DNA from: JBHHUI01 sp965248775
GTDB taxonomy: Bacteria > Chloroflexota > Anaerolineae > Anaerolineales > JBHHUI01
DNA: 64,000 nucleotides
Direction: 5' to 3'
Assembly (NCBI GenBank): GCA_965248775.1
Contig: OZ252150.1
Span: forward strand, 4,712,001 to 4,776,000
Shown one piece after another: positions 53,383-61,888 of the stretch. The notes below the pieces were generated by a model. The model made no database searches and was not told the DNA's origin. It saw only the letters and a program-made list of their open reading frames with translations. Position 1 is the stretch's first letter. Each line of letters opens with the position of its first letter. The position numbers were made by a program, and so were the translations under genes.

Positions 53383-54531
53383 TCATGTGCACCATCGTTG
53401 CATGAGGCGCAAAGTCTCCCTGGAAGGCGGCCCGCGGCGCTTGGGCGGCGTCCAGCACGGGGGCGGCACTTTGAAATGCAATAGTTCAGCAATGCTCCAA
53501 CAGTGGTCGGTCACACTGGCTGCGAGAGCCGGTGTACGTTGCACCCAACGATATCCGTGCGAGCCGACCGAGAGCCGCAACCGCAAGCTCTTATGATAGT
53601 CACAGAAATTGTAGAAACAGCCGACGACAAACATGCCCGCGGCGAGGGTCTCGGCTTGTTGCGCCAGATGGCGAGTGCGGCGCGCGAGGCAGCTCAACCG
53701 TTGGCGGAACGTGGCGTTCAGCCGCTCGATATAGGCAGTGTTGATCATGCCGCGGCCCTGGGTGGCATCGATGAGTTGTGTAATCATCTCACGTGCACCT
53801 TGCACGATGCGGCGGTCGATAGTCAACTTGCCAGCCGCACGTTGTTTGACAACTTGTACAATGGCGATGTCAGGCCAGGACAGCAGCTGAGGTCGGCCGT
53901 GTGGACCGCGGCGTGGCAAGGGGGACCGGAAGGCTTTTCGAAACGCGTCCACATAGCTCGCCAGACCGTCCACCGCCAGCAGGAGCGGTCGCGCGAGAGC
54001 AACCGCACGGATTTGCTCGGCCAGCGTGCGAATGAGCTCTTTGTCACGTTTGGCACTGATGACGCCACCCAGCCACAGCCTCGTAGGGACCATCATGGCC
54101 ATGGCCATCCAGAGCGTGCCGCGTTGCGTCTTGACTTTGATCTCATCCGCTTGTACTTGTTGCAAGTCCAACTGACTTTTCCCGACCACATGCGCATGGA
54201 TGGCATGGCACCGTTCTCCCGCACGACGCCACCATCTCTGCACTGTACGCTCGTGCAATCCGAAAGCCGCCACGATCGCCTGGCGCGGGCAACCATCACG
54301 ACCCTGTCGGGCGCGACAAGGGTAGGCCAGCAAGGTGATTACCAACATCACGATCTTAGGGTCAGTGCGCAAGCGATAGAAAAGCGTGCCTTTGGTCGCC
54401 GCGAAGGTCGTGTCGCACACCTCGCACTGGTAGCGTTTTTCCTGCTGACTATGGACGCTGATATTCCCTTCGCCAGTTTGACCTCTTGCCGCACAATCGA
54501 TATTCGGGCAGAATGTTTCCGCCGGGTTCAT
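53383..54531 (-). CDS. DDE transposase (IS1-like, zinc-ribbon type) with a 27-bp in-frame insert
   Basis: About 382 aa from ATG 54531, preceded by GGAGG. An N-terminal zinc ribbon (CPNIDCAARG...YQCEVCDTTFAAT), helix-turn-helix (CPRQAIVAAFGLHERTVQRW), and a DDE core: VQADEIKVKTQRGTLWMAMAM, LLLAVDGLASYVDAFRKAF and NTAYIERLNATFRQRLSCLARRTR. The expected motif LLAYGCPRQAIV contains nine extra residues (PCRARQGRD) encoded by the 27-bp hairpin also found twice in IS110, here read in another frame. Otherwise intact. Confidence 0.82.
   Translation of the reverse strand: MNPAETFCPNIDCAARGQTGEGNISVHSQQEKRYQCEVCDTTFAATKGTLFYRLRTDPKIVMLVITLLAYPCRARQGRDGCPRQAIVAAFGLHERTVQRWWRRAGERCHAIHAHVVGKSQLDLQQVQADEIKVKTQRGTLWMAMAMMVPTRLWLGGVISAKRDKELIRTLAEQIRAVALARPLLLAVDGLASYVDAFRKAFRSPLPRRGPHGRPQLLSWPDIAIVQVVKQRAAGKLTIDRRIVQGAREMITQLIDATQGRGMINTAYIERLNATFRQRLSCLARRTRHLAQQAETLAAGMFVVGCFYNFCDYHKSLRLRLSVGSHGYRWVQRTPALAASVTDHCWSIAELLHFKVPPPCWTPPKRRGPPSRETLRLMQRWCT
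54297..54323 (-). repeat. 27-bp hairpin insert, site 3 (IS1-like transposase)
   Basis: On the minus strand begins ACCCTTGTCG and ends CAGGGTCGTG, identical to site 1 in IS110. It interrupts LAY-GCPRQ with nine codons in a different phase from the IS110 sites. Confidence 0.85.
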
Positions 54532-54633
54532 TGGCCCCCTCCTGCATTGCATAAACCACAATTACAGGAGTTTGCTAGTGAACCCGCTTTTGTTCAAGCG
54601 CTAGCGCTCAATACCAGCGATCACGGTTAGAGG

Positions 54634-55674
54634 ATGTCCTACCCCACTCCGCGTCGCCTCACGCAGGCCCGTGAAAAAGGACAGATCGCCAAAAGTATGG
54701 AGGTCAATACAGCAATCGCGCTCCTCACAGGATTCTGGATCCTGCGAGGCACGATGGAGCGGGTGTGGGAGCAGTTAGAAATCTTGATCCAGACAACATT
54801 CCGAACATTGCCGCAGACCGACCTTTCTCCCGATGCCGTCATCTTGTTCGGTTTCAGCAGTCTCCAGAATGTATTTGTCTCCGGCGCTCCGTTTTTGTTC
54901 ACTTTGATGGCTGTAGGAATCATTGCAAACCTGCTACAAACACGCGGCCTATTCGCTCCCAATTTGCTCGCGCCCGATCTAAAGCGTCTCAACGTATTAA
55001 GTGGTCTACAGCGATTGGTTTCAAAACAAGGAGCTATTAATCTCCTAAAGGCATTGGTCAAAGTTCTGACGATCGGATGGATGGCTTACAGCACGATCAA
55101 ACCGCGCTTGCCTCAAATACTTGCGATTTCCGAGGGCGGACTGCGAGAAGGTTTGCAGGCATTTGCCGATATTGGTTTTACTCTCGGCGTACGTGTCGCG
55201 TTGGTGTATATCGTTCTTGCCGTGTTGGACTACGTCTATGAGCACAAACGTTGGATGTCCGATCTGCGTATGTCGAAACATGAAGTCAAGCAGGATATGA
55301 AACAAGCTGAAGGCGACCCTCTCCTCAAAGGGCGTATCCGCCAACAACAGCGCCGCTTGGCCAGAACGCGTATGTTCGAGGAGGTACAAGCAGCCGACGT
55401 CGTTATCATTAATCCGACTCACCTTGCCGTCGCACTGCGCTATGACCGGGAGCAGACGCCGGCCCCGATCGTTGTGGCCAAGGGTGCGCGTCTCATCGCT
55501 GAACGGATTGTCGCGCTTGCCCGCGATCACGGCGTGCCCGTGATCCAGAACATCCCCCTTGCCCGGGCACTCTACTCTGGTGTGGAGCTCAACCAACAAA
55601 TCCCAGCAGATCTGTTCCAGGCCGTCGCCCAAGTGTTGGCTTTTGTGTTCAACTTGGAAGCAAAATCAAAATGA
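54634..55674 (+). CDS. flhB: FlhB, nearly full-length frame restarted inside the IS end
   Basis: 346 aa. The ATG at 54634 lies in the right end of the IS and is in frame with flhB, so the product would start MSYPTPRRLTQAREKG instead of MSEKAEAPTPRRLTQAREKG. Four membrane helices follow and then the cytoplasmic autocleavage domain with VIINPTHLAVALRYD (NPTH cleavage site). FlhB sets the export switch from rod/hook to filament substrates. A GAGG directly touches the ATG, so translation would be weak unless coupled. Confidence 0.82.
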   Translation: MSYPTPRRLTQAREKGQIAKSMEVNTAIALLTGFWILRGTMERVWEQLEILIQTTFRTLPQTDLSPDAVILFGFSSLQNVFVSGAPFLFTLMAVGIIANLLQTRGLFAPNLLAPDLKRLNVLSGLQRLVSKQGAINLLKALVKVLTIGWMAYSTIKPRLPQILAISEGGLREGLQAFADIGFTLGVRVALVYIVLAVLDYVYEHKRWMSDLRMSKHEVKQDMKQAEGDPLLKGRIRQQQRRLARTRMFEEVQAADVVIINPTHLAVALRYDREQTPAPIVVAKGARLIAERIVALARDHGVPVIQNIPLARALYSGVELNQQIPADLFQAVAQVLAFVFNLEAKSK

Positions 55675-56876
55675 CAGTTATTCCTGCTCGCAAGGAAAGA
55701 CCCACCGGCTGGCGTGTGCTGCTGAAATCGAAGGACGCCTCGCTCGCCATCACTGTGTTATTTACGGTTGCCTTGTTGGTCCTTCCGATGCCGGCGCTGG
55801 CGCTGGATATTCTCATTGTCCTCAACCTGGCTTCGTCTATCGGCATCATCCTGATCTCCATGTATATCCGAAAGCCGATGGACTTTTCGGTTTTCCCGTC
55901 GGTTTTGTTGCTCGTGACTCTCTTTCGGCTCGGTTTGAACGTTGCCACTTCCCGATCGATTCTGTTGAATGCCAGCGCGGGAAAGGTCGTCGCCACTTTT
56001 GGCGCTTTCGTCGTGGGCGGCAATTACGTCGTTGGCGTGGTTATTTTCTTGACCCTGCTCATTATCCAGTTTGTCGTAATCACAAGCGGCGCCGGGCGCG
56101 TAGCGGAAGTGGCGGCTCGATTCACTTTGGACGCGATGCCCGGCAAGCAACTGAGTATCGATGCCGATTTGAATGCCGGTATCATTAACGATTCGGAGGC
56201 ACGCGTACGGCGCAGATTGGTCGAAATTGAAGCGGACTTTTATGGCGCGATGGATGGCGCCAGCAAATTCGTGCGTGGCGACGCGATCGCCGCGATTGCT
56301 ATCGTCGTGATAAACATCTTTGGTGGTTTCGTGATTGGTATTTGGCAGTTGCAAATGGGCTTGCTCGAAGCGCTGCAGACCTACACGTTGTTGACCGTCG
56401 GTGCCGGCCTGGTAGTGCAAATTCCGGCGCTGCTCATCTCAACGGCTGCCGGCTTGATTGTGACCCGCGCAGCTTCAGATGAATCGCTGGGCGGCGACCT
56501 AATCAGCCAACTGGGAAACACTAGCGCACTCGGTGTTGCGAGCGGGGTGATTGTTGTCCTAGCGTTTGTGCCCGGCATGCCCCTGTTTCCATTCTTGGCG
56601 GTTGGCCTCGCGATGGGGGGTACAACGTACGCCCTCTGGCAACGCCAACAGACCATGGATGCGTTGCCAGAGCCTAAAGCAGAACCGCCTGCAATCACAG
56701 GCCCTGAGGACGTGAGCGACCTGCTGACTGTGGATGCACTCGGACTCGAAATCGGCTACGGTCTCATCGCGCTCGTCGGTGAAGAGCAGGCCGAGAATCT
56801 ACTGCAGCACATCACAGGCATTCGTCGGCAACTCGCCACTGAACTCGGCCTCTTAATGCTCAGCGGATTCCAATAA
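55671..56876 (+). CDS. flhA: FlhA, lacking the large cytoplasmic domain
   Basis: 401 aa against about 690 in the family. The membrane part is complete: eight helices, SSIGIILISMYIRKPMDFSVFPSVLL, the FHIPEP-type loop (FRLGLNVATSRSILL, AARFTLDAMPGKQLSIDADLNAG, RRRLVEIEADFYGAMDGASKFVRGDAI) and LISTAAGLIVTRAA. The linker and first part of FlhA-C (DALGLEIGYGLIALV) are present. It ends at ITGIRRQLATELGLLM plus LSGFQ, where relatives continue for another 290 residues that bind chaperone-substrate complexes. A normal ribosome-binding site for the next gene overlaps the stop. Start ATG 55671 overlaps flhB. Confidence 0.85.
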   Translation: MTVIPARKERPTGWRVLLKSKDASLAITVLFTVALLVLPMPALALDILIVLNLASSIGIILISMYIRKPMDFSVFPSVLLLVTLFRLGLNVATSRSILLNASAGKVVATFGAFVVGGNYVVGVVIFLTLLIIQFVVITSGAGRVAEVAARFTLDAMPGKQLSIDADLNAGIINDSEARVRRRLVEIEADFYGAMDGASKFVRGDAIAAIAIVVINIFGGFVIGIWQLQMGLLEALQTYTLLTVGAGLVVQIPALLISTAAGLIVTRAASDESLGGDLISQLGNTSALGVASGVIVVLAFVPGMPLFPFLAVGLAMGGTTYALWQRQQTMDALPEPKAEPPAITGPEDVSDLLTVDALGLEIGYGLIALVGEEQAENLLQHITGIRRQLATELGLLMLSGFQ

Positions 56877-56891
56877 GGGGAGTAAGCATAG

Positions 56892-57278
56892 ATGGCCGAT
56901 GAATTGGATGACTCCAGCTCTATAGAAGAGGAGTCTGAACTAGATGCGGGGGATGATGAAGATCAAGACTCAATTGATGAGGGTGCAGAGGGGCAGTCTG
57001 ATGGTACTCATGATGACGTGTCTGCTCCGTTTTTCCTTGAAGTCACCTTGATGTTGGCACGTCTGCTCCCGATCACCGCCAGCCTGTTGATTTTTGGTTT
57101 TAGTCTCTCTGCGGGCACATCCTTAATTTGGTCTAGAGTGCGCGCCGCCGTTGCCCTGCTTGTCGTGAGCGTTTTCGGTTGGGCGATCAATATGTATCTG
57201 TTGCGAACCTTCGTTGAGCACTTTGCGGTGAAGACGAATTCAACCGAAGCGTACTCGACACAATCTTGGGAAGCGTAA
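56892..57278 (+). CDS. Acidic two-helix membrane protein of the flagellar operon
   Basis: 128 aa, AAGGGGAG upstream of ATG 56892. The first 55 residues are very acidic (Asp, Glu, Ser). Then two hydrophobic helices around residues 58-76 and 85-107. No family recognised. Its position between flhA and fliA, where flhF/flhG would be expected, suggests a flagellar role, but this is only context. Confidence 0.6.
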   Translation: MADELDDSSSIEEESELDAGDDEDQDSIDEGAEGQSDGTHDDVSAPFFLEVTLMLARLLPITASLLIFGFSLSAGTSLIWSRVRAAVALLVVSVFGWAINMYLLRTFVEHFAVKTNSTEAYSTQSWEA

Positions 57279-57396
57279 CGGAAATAAACGCGTGCATAAA
57301 AAATGCATCAATTTCACCGGCTTCGTCCCGCACTCATGCCGCCTCAGGTATTGGCTGCCAGGGAAATTAAATTGAGTCTTGGAACGGCAGCGCCGA

Positions 57397-58200
57397 ATGG
57401 ATGACGAAACTCGCCTTTGGCAAGCTTACACTGACGGCCATGACCCTTCCATACGGGAAGACCTCATTATGCGTTATGTGCCGCTTGTGCATTTTGTACT
57501 GGGGCGGCTGGGATTGACGCCGGGACCTGATTATGAGGACCTCGTCAGCCAGGGGATGCTCGGATTGATTGAAGCTGTGGATCGCTACGACCCGGCCAAT
57601 GGCACGCGCTTCAGTACCTATGCCACCTTGCGTATTCGCGGTCAAATTGTAGATTCGCTTCGCCGCCTCGATATGCTCTCGCGTCCAGCTCGCCACCGAG
57701 TACGGTCCGTTCAGGCGGCCATCTCTGAACTGCTACAGCAGTTCGGTCGTCCACCGACAGAAGAAGAACTCGCAGCGCACGTGAGCTTGGAACTAAGTAC
57801 GCTGCGGCGTGTGCTTGTCGATGCCAATCTTGTTTTGATTTCCCTCGACACAACTGCAGATGTAGATCGCAGTCTGCACGAGAGTCTGCCTGACCTGACG
57901 CCGAGATCGGATCCGGCGGATGCCATGTCTGATAACGAGGAGAAGCAGCGTTTGGGTGATGCAATTCGCTTGCTCGCCGAACGCGAACAACTGGTGTTGT
58001 CCTTGTACTACATAGAGGGACTCACAATGAAAGAGATCGGCCAAGTTCTGGGAGTGTCCGAGTCGCGTGTTAGCCAACTGCATGCCAAAGCCGTGCTTGG
58101 TCTCCGATCGATTATGACAGCGCAAATGGAGATAGCCAGCACGCCCGATATACCCATTCCGGTGGGCGCATCAATAGAGTCGCTGGAGATAATTCCGTGA
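57397..58200 (+). CDS. fliA: Flagellar sigma factor FliA (sigma-28)
   Basis: About 267 aa from ATG 57397 (TTG 57379 is an alternative). Region 2 markers: LIMRYVPLVHFVLGRLG, DYEDLVSQGMLGLIEAVDRYDP and FSTYATLRIRGQIVDSLRRLD. Region 4: LAEREQLVLSLYYIEGLTMKEIGQVLGVSESRVSQLHAKA. It directs RNA polymerase to late flagellar promoters; flgM, its inhibitor, is 3 kb downstream behind a candidate sigma-28 promoter. Confidence 0.93.
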   Translation: MDDETRLWQAYTDGHDPSIREDLIMRYVPLVHFVLGRLGLTPGPDYEDLVSQGMLGLIEAVDRYDPANGTRFSTYATLRIRGQIVDSLRRLDMLSRPARHRVRSVQAAISELLQQFGRPPTEEELAAHVSLELSTLRRVLVDANLVLISLDTTADVDRSLHESLPDLTPRSDPADAMSDNEEKQRLGDAIRLLAEREQLVLSLYYIEGLTMKEIGQVLGVSESRVSQLHAKAVLGLRSIMTAQMEIASTPDIPIPVGASIESLEIIP

Positions 58201-58643
58201 GCACGAGTTCATCTTCTATTAATTTGCTGCGCAATACAACGTATTTAATGTCTCTGGCCCGACGCGCCGCACTCGACTCGGCCGACGCGACTCAACGCCA
58301 ACATGCCATTCAACTTGGACCGGTTCTGAGCGAGTTGAGAGGTTTGGCCCGCACTGAAGAATCTTTGCAACCCGGCAAGCAATCAGGTGCCGAGAACAGT
58401 GATCAGCAGAATGCGCAGTCGCCTAACGGTGTCCTCGCTCGGGGCGATTTTCAGACCTTGCTGGCGGCCTCTCGTCAAGAACGCACAACGCTTTCCGGAG
58501 CGCCGGAAGCTCCGCTCGACCGAACAAATGTTGCCCTCGGCATGGCTAAAGGTGGTGCCAGCGAACTTGAAATCGCGCGCGCCCTCGGGTACAGCCAGGG
58601 CGAGGTTGACCTGATTTTACAAGTAGCGAAACACCAAACATGA
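58197..58643 (+). CDS. Flagellar-operon protein with C-terminal DUF6115/DUF2802-like motif
   Basis: 148 aa from GTG 58197 overlapping the fliA stop (GTGA). The N-terminal half is polar and low-complexity. The C-terminal VALGMAKGGASELEIARALGYSQGEVDLIL resembles the short helix-turn-helix tail seen in DUF2802/DUF6115 proteins of flagellar loci. Role unknown; a DNA- or sigma-binding tail is possible. Confidence 0.6.
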   Translation: MSTSSSSINLLRNTTYLMSLARRAALDSADATQRQHAIQLGPVLSELRGLARTEESLQPGKQSGAENSDQQNAQSPNGVLARGDFQTLLAASRQERTTLSGAPEAPLDRTNVALGMAKGGASELEIARALGYSQGEVDLILQVAKHQT

Positions 58644-58728
58644 ACATAGAGCAGCGCGGCATAAAAATATACAACTCACAATTAGTCCTACACCGCGTAT
58701 CGTACTTCGTGCTGCGCGAAATATTTTA

Positions 58729-59352
58729 TTGCTGATTATCATAGCGCTCATTTTTATCCCGATCTCACTCGTCTTCGCAAATGGCAACGATCAGGTCATT
58801 ATTCTGACATATCTTCCGGAGATTTCGACTACCGGAGAGCGGAATGCGACAGGGATCGCTGTTGTGGATTTACAAACAGGTGAAGTCGCCGTCCAGGTAG
58901 CGAATCTCAAAAAACTCTCCAGTGGTCATTATGCGGTCTGGCTGACCGGCCCCAATCTGGAGGCTCCAGTCTATGTGGCGGCATTGCCGGAGGATGGCCA
59001 TCTTCCAACGGTGATTGTTTCATTACCCGAGCAAACTTTTCGCTATGTCTTGATCACAGTCGAAGAGAGTGCGGCAGATGAAGATCCAGCAGCGCCGAGC
59101 GAAGAGCGGGCTTTGGCGGGCATCTTCCCAAACGAGGCTGTCGTCCCGCTATTGCCGGGGATTGGCGCGAGCGGTCAGATCGTAGAGGCCGAGACCGAGC
59201 CGCCTGTGGATAAATTACCAGAGACGGGCGCCATTCTGCCCGATCGCTGGATAGGTGTCGGAGGGGTGGGGCTTTCTATTGGAGTATTGGTGATTTTGAC
59301 TTGGCGCAGATTACGAAGGTCCAGGTCTTTGGAGAAAGGTGATATCAAATGA
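58729..59352 (+). CDS. Secreted protein with LPETG cell-wall sorting signal
   Basis: 207 aa from TTG 58729; the frame is open further upstream without a standard start, so the N-terminus is uncertain. A signal-like helix (LLIIIALIFIPISLVFA) is followed by a beta-rich region and, near the end, KLPETGAILPDRWIGVGGVG, a hydrophobic helix and a basic tail RRLRRSRS. This is the full sortase recognition signal: LPxTG, helix, positive tail. It lies between fliA and flgF with a four-base overlap to flgF. A wall-anchored protein co-made with the flagellum is suggested. Confidence 0.72.
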   Translation: MLIIIALIFIPISLVFANGNDQVIILTYLPEISTTGERNATGIAVVDLQTGEVAVQVANLKKLSSGHYAVWLTGPNLEAPVYVAALPEDGHLPTVIVSLPEQTFRYVLITVEESAADEDPAAPSEERALAGIFPNEAVVPLLPGIGASGQIVEAETEPPVDKLPETGAILPDRWIGVGGVGLSIGVLVILTWRRLRRSRSLEKGDIK

Positions 59353-60104
59353 ACAGAGGTATTTATTCTGCAACATCGGCAATGATGGCTGGACTGTATC
59401 GGCAAGAGTTGATTGCACATAATTTGGCGAACTTTAATACCGCCGGTTACAAGTCGATTGAAACAAGTCTCGACGAGTTCGAACAAATGGTTCTCTCGCG
59501 AATTCCCGGCACAGCAGCTCGGAATAGATCCGGAACTGAGGTTGGGGAGATCGGCTCAGGAGTCGTCACTGTCGGCGCCATTACCAATTTTGCGCCGGGC
59601 TCGCTGCGTGAGACCGGCCAGCCTTATGACCTTGCAATCCTCAACGACGGATTTTTCCGCGTCGAAACGCCGGACGGCGAACGTTACACCCGGGATGGGC
59701 GCTTCACGCGCGACGCAAACGGAAATCTTGTATCGACGGACGGCTTCCGGCTACTGGATGTGGGCGGTGCGGCACTCGTCATTCCTGCCGGTAACACTGC
59801 CATCGCTGCCGACGGCACGGTGACTGTGGGTCAGATCGCCGCCGGACAAATTGCAATTGCAACCTTCGATGATCCTACGACCGACTTGGAACGCGATGGA
59901 GCAAACCGGTTTTCTGCGGTCGGTGAGCCGATCGCATCTGCAGGTCAGATGCGTCAGGGGTACCTCGAAACAGCGAATGTGGATCCAATCCGGTCTCTGA
60001 CTCACATGACCAACATCGCCCGCGCTTATGAGGTTGCGCAAAGGATCGTTCAAATCCAAGATCGATTATTGGCGCGAGTGGTCAATGACGTGGGCAGGGT
60101 GTAA
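59349..60104 (+). CDS. flgF: Flagellar rod/hook-basal body protein (FlgF/FlgG type)
   Basis: 251 aa. The N-terminal flagellar rod motif NRGIYSATSAMMAGLYRQELIAHNLANFNTAGYKS and the C-terminal TANVDPIRSLTHMTNIARAYEVAQRIVQIQD belong to the FlgF/FlgG family. GFFRVETPDGERYTRDGRF is typical of the middle part. It forms part of the rod outside the membrane. Whether it is FlgF or FlgG cannot be decided with certainty. Confidence 0.87.
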   Translation: MNRGIYSATSAMMAGLYRQELIAHNLANFNTAGYKSIETSLDEFEQMVLSRIPGTAARNRSGTEVGEIGSGVVTVGAITNFAPGSLRETGQPYDLAILNDGFFRVETPDGERYTRDGRFTRDANGNLVSTDGFRLLDVGGAALVIPAGNTAIAADGTVTVGQIAAGQIAIATFDDPTTDLERDGANRFSAVGEPIASAGQMRQGYLETANVDPIRSLTHMTNIARAYEVAQRIVQIQDRLLARVVNDVGRV

Positions 60105-60186
60105 TCACGTTGTACGCAAAGGAATATCTTTGATCAGCACAATTCGCAAAAGGAAAATCATGCGCCTGTCCAAAAGACTAGATTAA

Positions 60187-60948
60187 ATGCCAATTTCACC
60201 TCTCTCCTTAATGCACACTTCAGTCGCCGGGCTGCTCGCGCGCCAATTGGAGATCGACACTGCGGCCGACAACCTTGCCAATCTCAACACACCCGGCTTT
60301 CGCCCAGCGCGTGTCGATTTTCGTGAAATATTGAGCCCTGAGGTTGAAGAGGCGTTGAATAATGGTCCTTATCGCGGCGCCGGCTTGGGCGTAACGCGGC
60401 GTTCAGTCGCGGCGGGTCCTTTACGTCCCAGCTCATCGCCATTGCATCTGGCGATTGAGGGCGAGGGCTTCTTCCAGGTCACTTTACCCGATGGCGAACT
60501 TGCCTACACTCGTGCTGGAAATTTTTCGCGCGATGCGAATGGCGATCTCATCACTACAACCGGCCAGTACTTGGTGTGGGATGGGGAAATACCGGATGAA
60601 ACCGATCAACTTCACATGAATCCGGATGGTTCGGTCGTTGCGCGGACGAACGATACATGGACAGAAGTGGGCCAGATTGAGATTGCGCGCTTCGACAACC
60701 CCACCGGTCTGATCAATATAGGCGGTAATCTGAATGTGCCCGGTGAAGCCTCCGGCATTGCTCAAGCAGATCAGCCAAATACCGATGGTCTGGGCAGGCT
60801 GCTCTCAGGCGTCCTCGAAAATTCCGGTGCCAATATGGTTGACGAAATGACCTACCTTTTGGTCGCGCAGCGGGCTTATAGCATGTCATTGCAAGCGTTC
60901 GAACAGGCGAACACCATGATTGCGCAGGCCATCCGGCTGCGGGAATGA
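60187..60948 (+). CDS. flgG: Flagellar rod/hook-basal body protein (FlgG type)
   Basis: 253 aa. Contains LMHTSVAGLLARQLEIDTAADNLANLNTPGFR (rod N-terminal motif), GEGFFQVTLPDGELAYTRAGNFSRDANG and the C-terminal NSGANMVDEMTYLLVAQRAYSMSLQAFEQANTMI. Extended family of FlgG distal-rod proteins. An 82-bp gap separates it from the preceding paralogue. Confidence 0.87.
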   Translation: MPISPLSLMHTSVAGLLARQLEIDTAADNLANLNTPGFRPARVDFREILSPEVEEALNNGPYRGAGLGVTRRSVAAGPLRPSSSPLHLAIEGEGFFQVTLPDGELAYTRAGNFSRDANGDLITTTGQYLVWDGEIPDETDQLHMNPDGSVVARTNDTWTEVGQIEIARFDNPTGLINIGGNLNVPGEASGIAQADQPNTDGLGRLLSGVLENSGANMVDEMTYLLVAQRAYSMSLQAFEQANTMIAQAIRLRE

Positions 60949-60965
60949 TAGATCAAAGTGAAACC

Positions 60966-60992
60966 TCAAGAAAATGGACTTCCTGCCGATAA
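60966..60992 (+). promoter_or_regulatory. Candidate sigma-28 (FliA) promoter for flgM-flgN-flgK
   Basis: TCAA at 60966-60969, 15 bases, then GCCGATAA at 60985-60992, close to the consensus TAAA-N15-GCCGATAA. It lies about 55 bp before the flgM start, as expected for a late flagellar operon. Confidence 0.72.
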
Positions 60993-61046
60993 TAAGCTTA
61001 TGTGGGACTACAAGATATTTCCATTGAGCAAAGGAAGAATAAGCCT

Positions 61047-61352
61047 ATGAACGTCGAAGAAGTACAGGGGAGCAATACATCGGGTCTTGCCGGTGCAGAA
61101 GCCGCGCGGGGCACTGAGGCAGTTGATGCAACTGCTGCCGAAAAGCAGCGCGTAGACTCGTCTGCAAACAAGGCGGATGAAGCCTCGTTATCGAACCGCG
61201 CGCATCTGATGGCAAAGCTGCGGGCTGAGTTTGATAAGACAGATGATGTGCGCGCAGACAAGGTTGAAGAATTGCGGAGCCGCATAGAAGCCGGGCAGTA
61301 CGAGGCGGATGTGCCGAAGCTTGTAGAAAAGCTGATCGGAATGTTTGAATGA
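61047..61352 (+). CDS. flgM: Anti-sigma-28 factor FlgM
   Basis: About 101 aa from ATG 61047 (AAAGGAAG upstream); an in-frame ATG at 61002 is close to the promoter and unlikely. Disordered Ser/Ala-rich N-terminus, then the FlgM domain LRAEFDKTDDVRADKVEELRSRIEAGQYEADVPKLVEKLI with the conserved RxxKVxxLRxxIxxGxY pattern. It holds FliA inactive until the hook is complete and is then exported. Confidence 0.9.
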   Translation: MNVEEVQGSNTSGLAGAEAARGTEAVDATAAEKQRVDSSANKADEASLSNRAHLMAKLRAEFDKTDDVRADKVEELRSRIEAGQYEADVPKLVEKLIGMFE

Positions 61353-61852
61353 ACGGCCCGCTTGTCCAACTTGAAGACGCGCTCGTAGCTGAATTCCAGG
61401 CCGTACGCGAATATGCTGCCTTGACGGAGCGCGAACGCGAATCATTGCGTCAGGATGACTTGACGGCACTTACCCAGATCGTGCAACAGAAAGAGCAACA
61501 ACTCACGAAGATGGATGGGCTCGAGAGACAGCGCGAAACCATAGCTGCAGCCTGGGCGGCAGCGACTATGCCGGGAAGCGAGTTGAACAGCCTGGAATCT
61601 GTGCTGACGTATCTCGATCCCCCTTCTCGCCAGCGGTTGCGTACATTGCGTGATGGCATTATGGCCAACTTAGATCGTGCCCATGCATTGAATTATGGTA
61701 ACCGAGCACTCTTACAGAGCGCGCTGGCACGCAACGCGGCTTTACGCGAGTTCCTGCTTGAAATGACTACAGGACCATCGACCTACACGTCGCCGGGGCA
61801 GCCAGCAGCGCAAGGAACTCAAGGTAGTTATCTAGTAGATTGGCGTGGCTGA
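61349..61852 (+). CDS. flgN: Flagellar chaperone FlgN
   Basis: 167 aa. FlgN-type helical coiled coil: LVQLEDALVAEFQAVREYAAL, LTALTQIVQQKEQQLTKMDGLERQRETI and LNYGNRALLQSALARNAALREFL. It guards FlgK/FlgL before export. ATG 61349 overlaps the flgM stop (ATGA). An IS4 copy now sits between it and flgK. Confidence 0.88.
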   Translation: MNGPLVQLEDALVAEFQAVREYAALTERERESLRQDDLTALTQIVQQKEQQLTKMDGLERQRETIAAAWAAATMPGSELNSLESVLTYLDPPSRQRLRTLRDGIMANLDRAHALNYGNRALLQSALARNAALREFLLEMTTGPSTYTSPGQPAAQGTQGSYLVDWRG

Positions 61853-61888
61853 CATTCGCTGAATAAGGCAGGGATGCCGGCCACTCGC

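Larger units (their letters stand above)
53360..54643 (-). mobile_element. IS1-like insertion sequence in flhB
   Basis: 1284 bp with imperfect inverted ends (GGTAGCACGTCCTCTAATCG and GGTAGGACATCCTCTAACCG), flanked by the 8-bp duplication CCACTCCG (53352-53359 and 54644-54651). Excision in silico restores flhB exactly. Confidence 0.9.
53330..55674 (+). pseudogene. flhB: flhB split after codon 10 by an insertion sequence
   Basis: The original start ATG 53330 gives MSEKAEAPTP and then runs into the IS at 53360. On the far side the frame resumes as RRLTQAREKGQIAKSMEVN. Joining across the 8-bp duplication CCACTCCG restores the canonical FlhB N-terminus MSEKAEAPTPRRLTQAREKG and a protein of about 350 aa ending at 55674. 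The interruption is near the start, so most of the protein remains encoded (see the 54634 entry). Confidence 0.88.

Noticed and set aside
53503..54630. 375-aa plus-strand frame within the flhB IS
   Set aside because: It is the antisense of the transposase gene; no family resemblance.
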